Assembly: GCA_031550755.1 (NCBI GenBank)
Contig: JAVBOJ010000011.1
Span: 1 to 15,264 of the forward strand
Length of the DNA: 15,264 bases
Direction: 5' to 3'
DNA from: JAVBOJ01 sp031550755
Lineage (GTDB): Bacteria; Bacillota; Clostridia; Oscillospirales; UBA929
Each line of letters starts with the position of its first letter. The first letter of the stretch is position 1. This document shows, piece by piece, positions 14,737 to 15,264 of the stretch. The position numbers were made by a program, and so were the translations under genes. The notes under the pieces are model-generated. The model saw only the letters and a program-made list of their open reading frames with translations. It did no database searches and had not been told where the DNA came from.

Positions 14737-15264
14737 ATGAACAAACAGGAACTGCTTTCCCAGTACGGCGATAAAATCGACGCATTTATCAAGCTGTCCC
14801 GCGACGCCGGCGTGCGCCCTGACCTCGTGCAGGGCGGCGGCGGCAACACCTCGGTCAAGCCGGGCGGCGGACTGATGCTCATCAAGGCCTCCGGCTTCCG
14901 GCTGGACGACATCACCCGTGACACCGGCTACGCCGTCATGGACGGCGCGGCGGTACGCACCTTTTACGAAACGCACAATCCCGCCGACCTGACCGATGTC
15001 GAGGCCGAGGGCTCCGCCGCCGCCAAGGCGGCCGTCCTTGCGGTAGAAGAGCTCCCCGTCCTGCGCCCGTCGGTGGAGGCCGGGTTTCACTCCCTGCTGG
15101 ACGCCTATGTGCTGCACACCCATCCGGTGTACGCCAATCTGGCGGCCTGTCTGGAGGGCGGTCAGAAGGCAGCCGCCGAAGCGCTGCGCGGCAGTGATTA
15201 CAGCTATGCCTTTGTGCCGTATATTGACCCCGGCGCCAACCTCACTTTCGCTATTCGCGACGCG
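14737..15264 (+). CDS. Class II aldolase family protein, N-terminal part (runs off the right edge)
   Basis: The first 176 residues of a class II (zinc) aldolase/adducin-fold protein are visible. They show the substrate-phosphate loop GGGGNTS (33-39), a likely catalytic glutamate E114 in RPSVE, and the metal pair H127/H129 in LHTHP. As the last visible gene of the operon, directly after rhaA (two bases apart, GAGGGTG site), it is the natural candidate for rhamnulose-1-phosphate aldolase, giving dihydroxyacetone phosphate and L-lactaldehyde. It is unlike the short E. coli RhaD and closer to the longer aldolase domain found in aldolase-dehydrogenase fusion proteins. Whether a dehydrogenase domain follows cannot be seen. 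Confidence 0.85.
   Translation, partial: MNKQELLSQYGDKIDAFIKLSRDAGVRPDLVQGGGGNTSVKPGGGLMLIKASGFRLDDITRDTGYAVMDGAAVRTFYETHNPADLTDVEAEGSAAAKAAVLAVEELPVLRPSVEAGFHSLLDAYVLHTHPVYANLAACLEGGQKAAAEALRGSDYSYAFVPYIDPGANLTFAIRDA

Noticed and set aside
13529..14785. Long minus-strand open frame of 418 codons opposite rhaA.
   Set aside because: It is a GC-rich shadow of rhaA with low-complexity composition and no recognisable domain; rhaA is certain on the plus strand.

Overview
This is a GC-rich chromosomal window that looks like a spore-forming member of the Clostridia (Firmicutes), most likely Oscillospiraceae/Ruminococcaceae. Three things point there: the conserved cluster yqfC-yqfD-phoH-ybeY-dgkA-era, the sporulation membrane gene ylbJ, and strong GAGG/GGAGG ribosome binding sites. 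This placement is inferred from gene content and base composition, not from a marker gene. No tRNA, rRNA, CRISPR array or transposase gene was found.

Region 1 (1-3992, minus strand) is a tightly packed operon read right to left: yqfC, yqfD, phoH, ybeY, dgkA and era, which runs off the left edge. Several junctions overlap or nearly touch, which suggests translational coupling. A sigma-E-like promoter precedes yqfC. Region 2 (4029-5516, plus strand) carries ylbJ and a small four-cysteine protein, closed by a strong intrinsic terminator. Region 3 (5517-7274) holds a palindrome-rich intergenic repeat directly against the end of a minus-strand SulP anion transporter gene with a STAS domain. A divergent promoter region (7275-7413) separates that gene from a plus-strand HAD-like hydrolase gene (7414-8136).

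Region 4 (8155-15264, plus strand) is an L-rhamnose catabolic operon under a near-consensus sigma-A promoter. In order it encodes rhamnulokinase RhaB, a SorE/YggP-type zinc dehydrogenase, a SorD/SrlD-type short-chain dehydrogenase with an unusual N-terminal extension, a PHP-domain protein, L-rhamnose isomerase RhaA, and the start of a class II aldolase cut by the right edge. RhaA, RhaB and the aldolase can account for rhamnose to rhamnulose to rhamnulose-1-phosphate to dihydroxyacetone phosphate plus L-lactaldehyde. The pair of sugar-phosphate dehydrogenases resembling the two enzymes of the L-sorbose pathway, plus the PHP protein, are extra to the textbook route and are the most interesting part of the window. 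A 139-base stretch between the short-chain dehydrogenase and PHP genes is full of complementary arms that could form alternative RNA folds, or it may be a mobile palindromic repeat.
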